This document shows positions 8,458-17,726 of a stretch of 52,179 bases of DNA, one piece after another. The position numbers and the translations under genes were made by a program. Source of the DNA: Colwellia sp. (GTDB taxonomy: Bacteria; Pseudomonadota; Gammaproteobacteria; Enterobacterales; Alteromonadaceae); contig JABSOX010000034.1 in the NCBI GenBank assembly GCA_013215655.1, positions 1 through 52,179 of the forward strand. The letters are read 5' to 3'. Below the pieces are notes generated by a model. The model did not search any database. It was not told the DNA's origin and was given only the letters and a program-made list of their open reading frames with translations. Every line of letters starts with the position of its first letter. Position 1 is the first letter of the stretch.

Positions 8458-9234
8458 CTAAGCCGCAGCATCGGTTGCTCCGGTGATCAGACCAACTAAG
8501 TCTTCCTTGGTAACATCAGCAACGGCAACATCGGCAACGGATCGACCTTGATAAAGCACAACGGCGCGATCACATGTTTCAACCACATGTTGCATGTTAT
8601 GACTGATCAACAATACAGCCACACCTTGTGAACTGATCACTTTGATCAAATCATTAACCTGCGCACTTTGTTCAACACCTAAAGCGGCGGTGGGTTCATC
8701 CATAATAACAATGTCAGCTCCCCAGTTAACTGCACGAGCAATAGCGATTGCTTGTCGTTGACCACCTGACAAATTGTGAATTTGTTCGTTATATGAGGGG
8801 ATGCGGGTATTCAGTCGATTGAGTGATTTCTTTGCCCGTTTGATCATTGTTTTACTATCAAGCCAGCCCAACCAACCTAATATAGGGTTAGGGTGCTTGA
8901 TCTCTCGATTAAGAAAAAGATTTTGCACGATATTAAATTCAGGGATCTTCGCTAAGTCTTGATAAACTGTCTCAATGCCAACTGCACGAGCGTCTTCCGG
9001 AGACGTAATTATCACATTATTGCCGTTGACTTTTATATCGCCACCGTCGGGTGCATGTATGCCGGCAATACATTTTACTAAGGTTGATTTACCTGCACCG
9101 TTATCTCCGAGTAAGCCAACAACTTCGCCTTTGTTGATTTTAAAACTGACATCTTTTAATGCGTGCACACCACCAAAGCTCTTTTTGATTGACGATAATT
9201 CTAACGCGGGTTGGTCTAATGCTGTTCTAACCAT
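8458..9234 (-). CDS. Sugar ABC transporter ATP-binding protein (ribose/fructose type)
   Basis: A 258-aa ABC ATPase with Walker A GDNGAGKST (about residues 43-51), signature LSGGQRQAIAIARA, Walker B IVIMDEPTAALG and the H-loop LLISHNM. A single nucleotide-binding domain is unlike the duplicated RbsA/XylG proteins and like FrcA of the CUT2 class, so it must dimerise. Its start overlaps the end of the permease gene by 8 nt, with the ribosome site AAGGAG lying inside the permease's last codons, so the two are translationally coupled. It energises uptake through the adjacent permease. Confidence 0.93.
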   Translation of the reverse strand: MVRTALDQPALELSSIKKSFGGVHALKDVSFKINKGEVVGLLGDNGAGKSTLVKCIAGIHAPDGGDIKVNGNNVIITSPEDARAVGIETVYQDLAKIPEFNIVQNLFLNREIKHPNPILGWLGWLDSKTMIKRAKKSLNRLNTRIPSYNEQIHNLSGGQRQAIAIARAVNWGADIVIMDEPTAALGVEQSAQVNDLIKVISSQGVAVLLISHNMQHVVETCDRAVVLYQGRSVADVAVADVTKEDLVGLITGATDAAA

Positions 9235-10195
9235 TTTTAAGCTCCTTTACACCGATAGCGACGGCCATTATAAGAATAATGCCACGCGCGATCATTTGTT
9301 CGTTGGTGGAAAAACCAGAAAGTATTAAACCGTTATTGATCATACCCATTAGCCATGAACCTAAAATTGCACCAATAATACACGCACGACCACCAAATAA
9401 GCTGGTTCCGCCAATGGCGACTGCGGCGATAACGGTTAAGAGGTCAGCTTCGCCCAAGGTATAACGTGCGCCATGTAAACGTCCAGCGTAAAGTAAACCC
9501 GCTAAAGCCGCAGCAGTTGATGAGGCGAGTAAAGCATAAATTCGGACACGAGTGACTTTAATACCCATGGCTCGTGAAGCCGCAGGGCTACCGCCAACTG
9601 CCAATAAGTGTCGTCCAGCGGCAAGCTTATTTAAAACAATATAGGCTAAGCCACCAATAACTAGAGTCCAAATAAGTAATATCGGCAGTCCAAAAACTTT
9701 TCCTGCACCAAAGAGATAAGTAAAGTCTTGGTTAATGATTGGTACAGACTCTAAATTGGTGAGTTGGCGGGCAATGCCAGTAATGATGCCCATGGTGCCT
9801 AAAGTGATTAACAGCGACGATACTTGCAAGCGCTCAATCAAAAAGCCATTAATTAGACCAACGGTTATGCCAACAAGCAAGGCGCCAGCTACCGCAAGGG
9901 GAATGCCGGTATATTGTAAAAGTAGCGCGCCAACTAAAGCACTTAGTGCAACGACTGAACCGATGGATAAATCAATATGTCCCACCGCTAATGCAAAGGT
10001 GAGACCCACAGCCATAATGGTTAGCGGCGCGGTTTGTTTAACAATGTTCATAAAATTTGACACGGTTAAAAAAGCGGTGTCATGTAAAATTATGGCAAAG
10101 AAAAATAAGACACCAAGAAACATATAATAAATATAGGCATCTCTGTTAAAAGCTATTTGCTTAAATTGAGTTAATGATAAGGTTTGCACACTCAT
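9227..10195 (-). CDS. Sugar ABC transporter permease (RbsC/FrcC type)
   Basis: A 322-aa BPD_transp_2 family permease with eight to ten hydrophobic segments. The motifs GLTFALAVGHIDLSIGSVVALSALVGALL, LITLGTMGIITGIARQLTN and LLTVIAAVAIGGTSLFGGRACIIGAILGSW occur in the CUT2 (ribose, xylose, fructose, inositol) class, quoted here only in part as landmarks. Ribosome site AAGGAAT precedes the ATG. It sits between the binding-protein gene (12 bp upstream) and the ATPase gene (8-nt overlap). One permease gene suggests a homodimeric channel. Confidence 0.93.
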   Translation of the reverse strand: MSVQTLSLTQFKQIAFNRDAYIYYMFLGVLFFFAIILHDTAFLTVSNFMNIVKQTAPLTIMAVGLTFALAVGHIDLSIGSVVALSALVGALLLQYTGIPLAVAGALLVGITVGLINGFLIERLQVSSLLITLGTMGIITGIARQLTNLESVPIINQDFTYLFGAGKVFGLPILLIWTLVIGGLAYIVLNKLAAGRHLLAVGGSPAASRAMGIKVTRVRIYALLASSTAAALAGLLYAGRLHGARYTLGEADLLTVIAAVAIGGTSLFGGRACIIGAILGSWLMGMINNGLILSGFSTNEQMIARGIILIMAVAIGVKELKNG

Positions 10196-10207
10196 GAGTA
10201 TTCCTTG

Positions 10208-11281
10208 TTATTGCTGTAATGCTTGCGTTAATAAGCGCGGTAAAGGTTTTTTAAAAGCTTGTTGCCAAGCATCAGTGATTTCATTTTTGGTGACTTTATC
10301 AAAAGGTACTATGGTCACGGGCGCTGCTTGTTGGCCAATAACTGCTGCTGCTCCTATTTTTGCCATGGTCGCGCCAATATCATAAGGGCGGTCAGCGACA
10401 GTGCCGTACAAATTTCCGTTGGTAGCCATGTCTAATAAATTGGTAATACCTAAATCATGAGTGATCACTTTAATATCTTGTCTGTCGAGTGATCGTAATG
10501 CTTCAATAACACCTTCAGCCGCGGTATCCCATGAAACGTAAATAGCCTCAATTTCCGGATGTTGTAATATCATTGCGGCGGCGATATTGCTAGTTTCATG
10601 TTCTTTTACAAAACCTTTTTCACTGATAATCTTAATGTTGGGAAATTGCTGCAATTTATCTTTAAAGGCTTGGTCGCGATTATTGGTAATAAAATATTTA
10701 GCATCATGATAAATAATGCCTAATTTGCCTTTATTTGCCAATGCCGCTGCGGTTAACTCAGCAGCGGCTCTGCCCATGCCAAACATATCATCGGTGACAA
10801 TGCCTACATAGTCTTGGTTATGGATAAAACCTTCGATAGGGTTACTAAGTAATACCAATTTAGTGCCATTTTTAACCGCTTGTTTATAGCTGGTCTTAGT
10901 ACTAATACTATCTACTGATAATGACAAAATGATATCAGGAGCAAGTGCGCTGATATTTTCTAAGTCTGCAACTTGTTTTGCGGGATCAAATTGGGCGTCA
11001 GTTATCGCGACAATATCTATCCCCATGGTTGCAAAGGTTTCTTTTGCCCCTTGTGTCACCGCACTGACCCAAGGGCTTGAACCATGCCATACCAAAGCAG
11101 CAGTTAAGTGTTCTTGTTTTATTTGCTTGATTTGTGCATTTGATAAATTTACATCTGCAGATTTGGCTGCATTGGTAATATCAATAGCGTGAGTAAAGGT
11201 GCAAAAAATGGCAAATAGGAAAGTGATAAGTAAGCGGGCTTTCCTTTGCATATTTAAACAAAAGCGACTCGATAAAGTCAT
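10208..11281 (-). CDS. Periplasmic sugar-binding protein (RbsB-like, PBP type I)
   Basis: A 357-aa secreted binding protein with a signal peptide ending near FTHA (residue 32) and a type I periplasmic fold: ALVWHGSSPWVSAVTQGAKE, then DIVAITDAQFDPAKQVADLE, DYVGIVTDDMFGMGRAAAE, and AIYVSWDTAAEGVIEAL. It is the first gene of the ABC operon and has ribosome site AGGAT 9 nt before ATG; Met11 is an alternative start that would also leave a full signal peptide. It delivers its ligand to the permease and ATPase encoded next. The fold fits mono- or small saccharides. The amino-sugar-type GH3 enzyme hints at a disaccharide or amino sugar. Confidence 0.9.
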   Translation of the reverse strand: MTLSSRFCLNMQRKARLLITFLFAIFCTFTHAIDITNAAKSADVNLSNAQIKQIKQEHLTAALVWHGSSPWVSAVTQGAKETFATMGIDIVAITDAQFDPAKQVADLENISALAPDIILSLSVDSISTKTSYKQAVKNGTKLVLLSNPIEGFIHNQDYVGIVTDDMFGMGRAAAELTAAALANKGKLGIIYHDAKYFITNNRDQAFKDKLQQFPNIKIISEKGFVKEHETSNIAAAMILQHPEIEAIYVSWDTAAEGVIEALRSLDRQDIKVITHDLGITNLLDMATNGNLYGTVADRPYDIGATMAKIGAAAVIGQQAAPVTIVPFDKVTKNEITDAWQQAFKKPLPRLLTQALQQ

Positions 11282-11326
11282 GAATAAATCCTATTAGTAT
11301 TCTTGTATGACCTCTATAGTAGAGCT

Positions 11327-11365
11327 AAAAAATATTATGTCAAACATTTTGACTTAATATTTTTT
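11327..11365. promoter_or_regulatory. 39-nt palindromic operator, probably for the ROK regulator
   Basis: Arms AAAAAATATTATGTCAAA (11327-11344) and TTTGACTTAATATTTTTT (11348-11365) pair at 17 of 18 positions around CAT. It lies in the 183-bp divergent region, 46 bp before the binding-protein start and 99 bp before the ROK start. Related GTCAAA/TTTGAC sites occur before the TonB receptor gene, suggesting one regulon. Confidence 0.72.
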
Positions 11366-11464
11366 GTTTAACTTTTATTCATAATATATGAAACAAAAAG
11401 TCCACTTTTGATTAAAAATCAGTACAATAACCTTTGTTCTTATTTGCAATAGGCATCATTTCAT

Positions 11465-12649
11465 TTGAAAGGCTCAAACTCAAAACAAAATAAAGCCTTA
11501 AACTTACGTTTAGTTTTAGCTGAAATTGTCACTCAAAGTCCAATTTCACGTGTTGAAATTTCGCGTAGAACTCACCTCACTAAACAAACCATCACCAATA
11601 TGGTGGAAGAGCTGCTAGCGATAAATTTAGTGGTGGAAATAGGCATTAAAAAAGAAGGCACGGTAGGTAAACCTTCTAAGATGTTGAGCATAAATAAAAG
11701 CAGCTCCTATAGTTTTGCGGTAAGAATATTTTTAAATAAAATTGAAGCTGGAATTTTTTCATTAACAGGTCAAGAAATCTGCAAAGCGCAATTACCCTGT
11801 CAGCAAAACAATCAACTAGAGCAGATCAAAAAATTATTTGAACAATTATTGGCTACAGCCTCTTTTACTAAAGAACAAATTTTAGGAGCGGGCATTACTT
11901 TTGCAACTAAAGACCATCATAGTTTGGAAACCTATCAAACAGGGTTGTTATTTAAACAAGAACTTGCTGATTGTTTGTCTTTACCCATAACAACAGAAAC
12001 GACTGCTTCAGCATGTGCTGCCTATCAAATGCTTTATGGTGAAGCAAAGCAATTACATAGTTTTGTTTGCATCCACCTCTCAGATGTTATTGAAGCTGCT
12101 GTCGTTTTTGATCGTAATATTTTATTGGGACAAAATGGCTTAACCGGTGCTATTGGTGAGCTATTTGTTACGCCAGAAACAAATGATAAAACAGTAGAGC
12201 TAGGGCGTTTAAATGACTTTGTTTCGTTAAACTCGTTACAAAAATTCTTAGGGAAAACCTTTGAAAGTCACGAAGACCTTGCTCATTATTGTCAAGAAAA
12301 TCCTAAAAAAGTAGCTCCTTGGTTTGAAAATGCTGCAGAGCCAATGCGTATTGCAATTCATAGCCTGGAAACTTTATTAAATTGTCAAACGATTATAATT
12401 GGTGGCGATGTAAATTCGTGGTTCTTAGACAAATTCATTACCCAATTAAGACCTTATATCCCTTCTATCGCCCAATATGGCAAGCGTGAAGTGGTTAGAT
12501 TAATTAAAACGCCTAATGTTGAGGGTGTCGCTTTAAAAGGAGCGGCAACATTGCCATTACATGCAGCGTTGTCGATCGATAATATGCAAACCTTATCATT
12601 ACCTAAAATTAACAGTTTAAATGAGCTACAAAGTTTAATTTTTAGTTAG
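11465..12649 (+). CDS. ROK family transcriptional repressor of the sugar locus
   Basis: A 394-aa ROK (NagC/XylR/Mlc) protein. Residues 13-65 form the winged helix (QSPISRVEISRRTHLTKQTI, then NMVEELL); the ROK sugar-binding domain follows (GAGITFATK near residue 140, GLTGAIGELF near 225, IIIGGDVNSW near 320). The zinc motif CxCGxxGCxE and the kinase glycine loop are absent, so it should bind sugar without phosphorylating it. Translation must start at TTG: an in-frame TAG lies 12 nt upstream and the next Met is at residue 47, inside the helix-turn-helix. Divergent from the ABC operon; the inducer is probably the imported sugar. Confidence 0.88.
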   Translation: MKGSNSKQNKALNLRLVLAEIVTQSPISRVEISRRTHLTKQTITNMVEELLAINLVVEIGIKKEGTVGKPSKMLSINKSSSYSFAVRIFLNKIEAGIFSLTGQEICKAQLPCQQNNQLEQIKKLFEQLLATASFTKEQILGAGITFATKDHHSLETYQTGLLFKQELADCLSLPITTETTASACAAYQMLYGEAKQLHSFVCIHLSDVIEAAVVFDRNILLGQNGLTGAIGELFVTPETNDKTVELGRLNDFVSLNSLQKFLGKTFESHEDLAHYCQENPKKVAPWFENAAEPMRIAIHSLETLLNCQTIIIGGDVNSWFLDKFITQLRPYIPSIAQYGKREVVRLIKTPNVEGVALKGAATLPLHAALSIDNMQTLSLPKINSLNELQSLIFS

Positions 12650-12651
12650 GC

Positions 12652-13350
12652 CTATGTTTTTTTATTTAAATTTAATGCTTTGTTTAAGTTTCTATAGAAA
12701 TTTGTAAATTGAACTCGAAATAACCAATATCCAGAGAATAAAATCACTAGCACGACTGGAATAGCTAATAATTCCATTTTGCGAAGGGGTTCTGGAAATA
12801 ACTTAGCTTGTCCCAAAAAGAAAGCTGCAGTTGCCATAAACATTGGGAAACACATACGCCAGAGATGTCTAACAATGCGTTGAGTTTCTGTTAGGCCGCC
12901 ACGATAAAGCATTCTAATATCTGCAATTGCTGCGATCGTAGCGATAGTGGCAAAGAAATAGAAAACTTCTGGTCCAAAACCACTTAATTTTCCAGTATCA
13001 CTATGCGCGGCTTTTAGACCAAATTTAATCAACATAACAGCAACGCTGAGCACTGCAATAAGGGCTACTTTTTCAAAATAACCGATGCTGCCTGCTTTTC
13101 GTTTTATTGCCATCCATGATGTAGAGACTAAATAACAAATAAATATGCCATTGATTAAAGACAGCATAATTGTTCTGCTATAGGCAACGTAAATAGCCGT
13201 GATACCTAGCATTAACATGGAGAGCAGGAATGTATTACCTGCTATTTTATGTAATGAACTTCCTTTAGGAAAAGTGAGTGCTGCAAAACCCGCAATGATT
13301 GCTATTGCACCGGCAATAAAGTGCATGAGTACCATGGGAGGAAAAATCAT
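12652..13350 (-). CDS. DUF2306-like multi-pass membrane protein
   Basis: A 232-aa protein, if the ATG at 13348-13350 is used; a TTG 81 nt upstream would add 27 polar residues with no ribosome site, whereas the chosen ATG has AGAAGAGAG 5 nt before it. Seven or so hydrophobic segments are visible. HFIAGAIAIIAGFAAL followed by SSLHKIAGNTFLLSMLMLG is the pattern of the DUF2306 family, with conserved histidines in the first helices and another in RIVRHLWRM. Function unknown. It converges on the ROK gene, with only 2 bp between their stops. Confidence 0.8.
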   Translation of the reverse strand: MIFPPMVLMHFIAGAIAIIAGFAALTFPKGSSLHKIAGNTFLLSMLMLGITAIYVAYSRTIMLSLINGIFICYLVSTSWMAIKRKAGSIGYFEKVALIAVLSVAVMLIKFGLKAAHSDTGKLSGFGPEVFYFFATIATIAAIADIRMLYRGGLTETQRIVRHLWRMCFPMFMATAAFFLGQAKLFPEPLRKMELLAIPVVLVILFSGYWLFRVQFTNFYRNLNKALNLNKKT

Positions 13351-13470
13351 ACTGCTCTCTTCTAAAATGATATGTATTTGATAGTAGTGATATTGCAGGT
13401 AGTGCGCCATACTGCAAGATGTTGTTAACAAAAAGAATATTGTGATTTTAGATTAGTGATGAAAATTCAT

Positions 13471-13484
13471 TCCCAAATTTGGGA
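13471..13484. promoter_or_regulatory. Perfect 14-bp palindrome in a divergent promoter region
   Basis: TCCCAAATTTGGGA lies between the DUF2306-like gene and the lipoprotein hydrolase gene, 121 bp and 113 bp from their starts. It looks like an operator for a dimeric repressor; no cognate regulator is adjacent. Confidence 0.4.
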
Positions 13485-13596
13485 TGTGAAAAATGATGAA
13501 AATCCTAATAATGGGAAATTATATTTAACCGTGATAATTAATTTTGTTAGCTAATTCAAACTACGATAATATTCCAAATTCCATAATGTGCTTTAG

Positions 13597-14391
13597 ATGT
13601 TTAAAATGTGTATTAAAATCATAATTGTTTTCTTTTGTGTATTGTTAAATGCATGTAATTCAACTCCAGTTGAAAATGAATTGGAAGTTAATGATGTTTC
13701 ATATGAGTTAGGCAATACCGTTTATACAAGTATTATTAAAGAGGGAACAGCGACAATTGTTTTTGAAAGTGGTGATCACGACTCTATGGTGACATGGTTA
13801 CCCATATTTGAGGAAATCAGTAAAAGTTCTTCAGTATTTGCATATAACCGACCAGGGCTTGGTGGTAGCAAAAACAATATTGTAATAAAGTCAGCTTCGG
13901 ATTTGGTTAGTCGTCTTAGAATATTATTGGAGCAAGCAGGTCACAAGCCTCCATTCATTCTTGTTGGCCATTCATATGGCGGTATATTTGCCAATATTTT
14001 CGCAAGAAACTATGCAAGTGAAGTTAGCGGTGTTTTTTTGATTGACCCATCTCATCCTAATCAACACAAACTTGGTAGTAATTATAATCGTTCGCAAACG
14101 GGTAGGAAGGTTGCTGGCTACAATGGCGTTATTAAAAGAAATCTACATAAAGAATATGCCAAGCTTAATAACTTTCCTGATGTTCCACTAACTATTCTGA
14201 CCGCAGGTCCATTTAGTTCAATTAAGCCACATCCTAAATGGGTTGAACTTCATCAAGACTTAGTAAGTCTTTCTTCAAAATCTAAGCATCTTGTCATCAA
14301 AAAGAGTGGCCATTATATACATCGAGATCAACCTGAACTTGTTATCAAGCATCTGAAAGATTTAATCCTACGAGCAAAAAAGTCTAAATAA
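13597..14391 (+). CDS. Alpha/beta-hydrolase lipoprotein
   Basis: A 264-aa protein with a lipoprotein signal (IIIVFFCVLLNAC, acylated Cys at residue 20) and an alpha/beta-hydrolase core. Marks are the oxyanion strand TIVFESGDHDSMVTW, AYNRPGLGGS, the nucleophile elbow ILVGHSYGG (Ser about residue 127), FLIDPSHP and the C-terminal catalytic His in KKSGHYIHRDQPELV. It should be anchored in the envelope and act as an esterase or lipase of unknown substrate. No clear ribosome site is seen; Met4 is an equally possible start. It stands alone, divergent from the DUF2306-like gene. Confidence 0.85.
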   Translation: MFKMCIKIIIVFFCVLLNACNSTPVENELEVNDVSYELGNTVYTSIIKEGTATIVFESGDHDSMVTWLPIFEEISKSSSVFAYNRPGLGGSKNNIVIKSASDLVSRLRILLEQAGHKPPFILVGHSYGGIFANIFARNYASEVSGVFLIDPSHPNQHKLGSNYNRSQTGRKVAGYNGVIKRNLHKEYAKLNNFPDVPLTILTAGPFSSIKPHPKWVELHQDLVSLSSKSKHLVIKKSGHYIHRDQPELVIKHLKDLILRAKKSK

Positions 14392-14582
14392 CCATTATTA
14401 GGGAATATTTGACTCAATGGTATACGTCTATAATGTTACATTTTGTTACGTATGGTTTTGTTGTGAATTAGAGGTCAATTGTATAAATTTGCTAGTTAGT
14501 GACTCTTATGCTAAAAATAATGTGTAATCGATTGTTTTTTAAGCATACAATAATAAGCCCAAACTAATGGGAGGGACGCATA

Positions 14583-14987
14583 ATGAATAAATCACACCAG
14601 TTGAAAGTGACATTAATTGTTACATCTATATTCTTTGCAAGTATAACCTCGGTAAATGCTAAAGACTGCTCTGTTGCTTTAGCATCAATAAATCAGATTA
14701 TTACGAAAGCGAATACCGCGCTTAGTTCAAATGACTTTGATCAAGTCAGCGATATCGCTAATGATTTAAAGAATAATGCCCAATTAATTATTAATGCCGC
14801 AGATAGTTGCGACTGTGATAATGCCTATTATACCGCTGAAGTTATAATGGAGAATGCTGAAGCGATCTATTTAGCTGATGATATGGAGGAGTCGGTAGGT
14901 TTCATCAATTTACTTAAAAAAGAAGCCAATACTGCGAAAATACATGCAAAGAGTTGTGGCGCAATGGTAACTCAAACTAGCCGTTAG
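14583..14987 (+). CDS. Small secreted helical protein, unknown function
   Basis: A 134-aa protein with a Sec signal peptide (cleavage after SVNA, residue 26). The mature part (about 108 aa) is predicted all-helical and has four cysteines (CSV, CDC, SCG), which could form two disulfides in the periplasm. A strong ribosome site, GGGAGGG, lies 8 nt before ATG. I do not recognise a family. Periodic NDLKNNAQLIINAADS and AEVIMENAEAIYLADD segments resemble paired helices as in a TPR-like or four-helix fold. Confidence 0.7.
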   Translation: MNKSHQLKVTLIVTSIFFASITSVNAKDCSVALASINQIITKANTALSSNDFDQVSDIANDLKNNAQLIINAADSCDCDNAYYTAEVIMENAEAIYLADDMEESVGFINLLKKEANTAKIHAKSCGAMVTQTSR

Positions 14988-15206
14988 AATTTATAAAGTT
15001 GTTCGGTTTAAGCTAATTTTAAGGTTTATTAGATATGGAGGTTGTATTTGATAAGCCTTAGTATTTTTCTTCTCTGTTATATTGATTTTAAACCATGCTA
15101 TTTATGACATCTTGTTCATAAACGTGCCATATATCCCTCTGCCAAAATATCTAGTTCTTTAGTAGTCTATAACTAAATTAAAATAAATTTAATTAGCAGG
15201 AAAATC

Positions 15207-15605
15207 ATGTCTATTCATTTAAACATTACGGGGTTTTATGCAGGGCTACTTGCCTTGTTATTTATTGGCTTAGCTTTTAATATCATTCGTTTACGTTATA
15301 AATTTAAAGTGGGGATCGGTGATGGTGAACAGCCTATTTTAGCAAAAGCAATTAGAGTACATGGCAATTTTTCTGAGTACGTGCCTATTACTTTGTTGTT
15401 ATTGGCGTGTTATGAATTGAATGGCGGTGCTAATTTATGGTTACACATTTTTGGAATGAGCATTTTTATTGGCCGGGTGTTGCATGCTATAGGGTTAACA
15501 AAAACGACAGGTGTTTCAAAACAACGTCAATTGGGCATGCTCTCTATTTTTTTAGTGATGATGATTTTAGCGGTGGAGAATATAAGGTTATTTTTGCTTA
15601 ACTAA
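15207..15605 (+). CDS. MAPEG family membrane protein
   Basis: A 132-aa protein with four hydrophobic segments. RVHGNFSEYVPITLLLLACYEL followed by GRVLHAIGLTK is the MAPEG family pattern (PF01124: membrane-associated eicosanoid and glutathione metabolism), with the conserved N-x-x-E/Y-x-P block. The nearest enteric relative is YecN. Bacterial members are thought to be glutathione-dependent, but this is not shown for this subgroup. Ribosome site CAGGAAAAT precedes ATG. It converges on the TonB receptor gene downstream. Confidence 0.88.
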   Translation: MSIHLNITGFYAGLLALLFIGLAFNIIRLRYKFKVGIGDGEQPILAKAIRVHGNFSEYVPITLLLLACYELNGGANLWLHIFGMSIFIGRVLHAIGLTKTTGVSKQRQLGMLSIFLVMMILAVENIRLFLLN

Positions 15606-15695
15606 TGAGAGTTAACTAATAAAGGTTAATTAGTAAAGGTAAGTTAGTTAATAACAGCTCTTAACAGTGGTGGCATAATATTTTATGTTATTCCG

Positions 15696-17726
15696 CTAAA
15701 AGTGATAATTTAATTTTAACATCGTCTGACGTCCTCTTGCTGGATAATACTGAACATTATTACCATTATTATCTGCGCCTAAAGTTACATAGGAAGCAGT
15801 ATTGTAGTTTTCATCGAGTAAGTTAGATATGTTAAGTTTTAGGTCTATTTTATCTGATAATGTCCAAATAACATTGCTATTAAATAACCATAGTGAACCA
15901 CCTTCAAGTACGTTTATTTTAGTTCGCCAGTTACCATTAATATTTATTGACCAGTTTTGATAGAAGTACTGCGCACTAAAGTTTGCATAACTTTTAGGCG
16001 CTATATTTTCTGACATAGGCAAACCAGTTGCTATACCTATATTTGTATTATTCTTCCATAAGTGGGTGAGTGATGCTTTGGCTCTTAAGCTTTTAGTTGG
16101 CTGCCAGACTGTTTCTATTTCTAAGCCATGAGCATGATTAGAAGCCACATTATCTAAAAATATTTTGCCTTCATCTCCGGGTCGAAAACCGATAATGTTT
16201 TTTTGTTTATTTGAAAAAAAGGTGCTTGTGAATTGAAATACTTCGGTAGTATTGATGTAAACAAACTCTGCTGTTTTAATTTCGCTAGCATTGAGGCTAT
16301 TATTACCTGTAGTTAAACCACTTTCTTCGTCATATAAATCACCTAATGATGGTACTCGATAAGCTTCCCCATAAAGTAATTTAATTGTTTGTTGTTGATC
16401 TAGATGGTAAATCATTGCTGCTCGGGGAGTAAGAGAGTTTGCTACATCGTTATAGCCGTCATATCTTAAACCAAGTGTAAAAATTATATCTTCTGAAACA
16501 TCAAGTTTTGCTTGTAGATAGGCGCTACTAATACTTCTTTTTTTATCTAAAACAACACGTTGATTATCTTCTGTAAATGTTACAACTTGATTTAAAGGTT
16601 CAAAATCACCGTATATATTAAAGTTACTTTTAATAAAACCATCGGGCACCTGACTTTGAGAATAAGCGAGTCCGGCATTTAATATAAGGTATTCATTAGT
16701 GAGGTATTTACCGTCGAGCGCAAGGTTTAACGATTTATAATTTAAACTTTCGCCAAACAAAAAATCACTTTGCTCAAACGGAGCATTACCCTGAGGAGTC
16801 AAGGCGGTTAATGATTCTCTTTCTGCATATTGGTATGAGCCGGAAAATTGTAGCCCTATTTGTTCTTTTTCAATTAATTGATGATGAATGCCGGCAATAA
16901 CATGATGCAATTTAATTTCGCTAACACCATCACGCAGACGACGAAAGAGATAATAATCAAAACGTTGAGAGTCTAAGTATTGTAAAAAAAATTCACTTTC
17001 TTTATTTTTGATAGAAGCTCTAATTTGCTTCACTTCCTTAGGGTCTTGTGTGGTTGTTTGTAAATTATGACGATCAAAGACATTGTGAAAGGTATCACCG
17101 TTATCTTTTAAATATGAAATACTCATTCCAAGATCATATTCATTGATTTTATCAGAGAAACTAGCATTTAGTTTTTTAGCGCCAAATTCTCCAAAGCCTA
17201 TTTCAAGGTTATTTTCATTACTGGTAATGATGTTAATGACACCGTTAAAGGCATTTGAACCATAAATTGCCGAGCCTGGTCCACGAATAACTTCTACCCT
17301 TTCTACATTCGATAAGTCCATATAACGAATTAAATAGTTAATACCGCCAGTGTAGTCATCATTTATACGATGACCATTAAGTAATACCAGCAAGGTATTC
17401 ATATATTTTTGCGCGTGACCTCGGGTAATTAAGTATGATTGGTTACCCTCAACAGCATTCATCATGCTATAAAACCCCGGTACTTGGTTTAATAGCTCAG
17501 TCCAAGAGGTATAGCCTAATTGTTTTATTTCTTCTTGAGAAAAAATAGTAACCGATGATGGACTATTTTTGAGCGGTTCGTCATTTTTTGAAGCAATAGA
17601 AATTTCAATTGCCATTAAATCTTCAAGTGACAAGTCAAAGATGTTTTCAATGCTTTTGGGATGCGCAGAAAAAGAATGCAGAAGGCTGCAAAATAATATT
17701 AGCTTAACCTGCTTTGTTGAACTCAC
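15696..17726 (-). CDS. TonB-dependent receptor (BtuB/siderophore-size class)
   Basis: A 676-aa outer-membrane receptor with a signal peptide (residues 1-22), a plug domain (SPSSVTIFSQEEIKQLGYTS, then LNQVPGFYSMM, ITRGHAQ, LVLLNGHRIND, VERVEVIRGPGSAIYGSNAF and GVINIIT), and a beta barrel ending in TMLKLNYHF with the terminal aromatic residue. The plug is of the classical TonB-dependent type (PF07715) and the size fits siderophore, cobalamin or heme receptors. No clear Fur box was found upstream. The start is GTG with AAGGA 8 nt upstream. It is divergent from the M14 carboxypeptidase gene, which could release a peptide or amidated ligand, but that link is only positional. Confidence 0.92.
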   Translation of the reverse strand: MSSTKQVKLILFCSLLHSFSAHPKSIENIFDLSLEDLMAIEISIASKNDEPLKNSPSSVTIFSQEEIKQLGYTSWTELLNQVPGFYSMMNAVEGNQSYLITRGHAQKYMNTLLVLLNGHRINDDYTGGINYLIRYMDLSNVERVEVIRGPGSAIYGSNAFNGVINIITSNENNLEIGFGEFGAKKLNASFSDKINEYDLGMSISYLKDNGDTFHNVFDRHNLQTTTQDPKEVKQIRASIKNKESEFFLQYLDSQRFDYYLFRRLRDGVSEIKLHHVIAGIHHQLIEKEQIGLQFSGSYQYAERESLTALTPQGNAPFEQSDFLFGESLNYKSLNLALDGKYLTNEYLILNAGLAYSQSQVPDGFIKSNFNIYGDFEPLNQVVTFTEDNQRVVLDKKRSISSAYLQAKLDVSEDIIFTLGLRYDGYNDVANSLTPRAAMIYHLDQQQTIKLLYGEAYRVPSLGDLYDEESGLTTGNNSLNASEIKTAEFVYINTTEVFQFTSTFFSNKQKNIIGFRPGDEGKIFLDNVASNHAHGLEIETVWQPTKSLRAKASLTHLWKNNTNIGIATGLPMSENIAPKSYANFSAQYFYQNWSININGNWRTKINVLEGGSLWLFNSNVIWTLSDKIDLKLNISNLLDENYNTASYVTLGADNNGNNVQYYPARGRQTMLKLNYHF

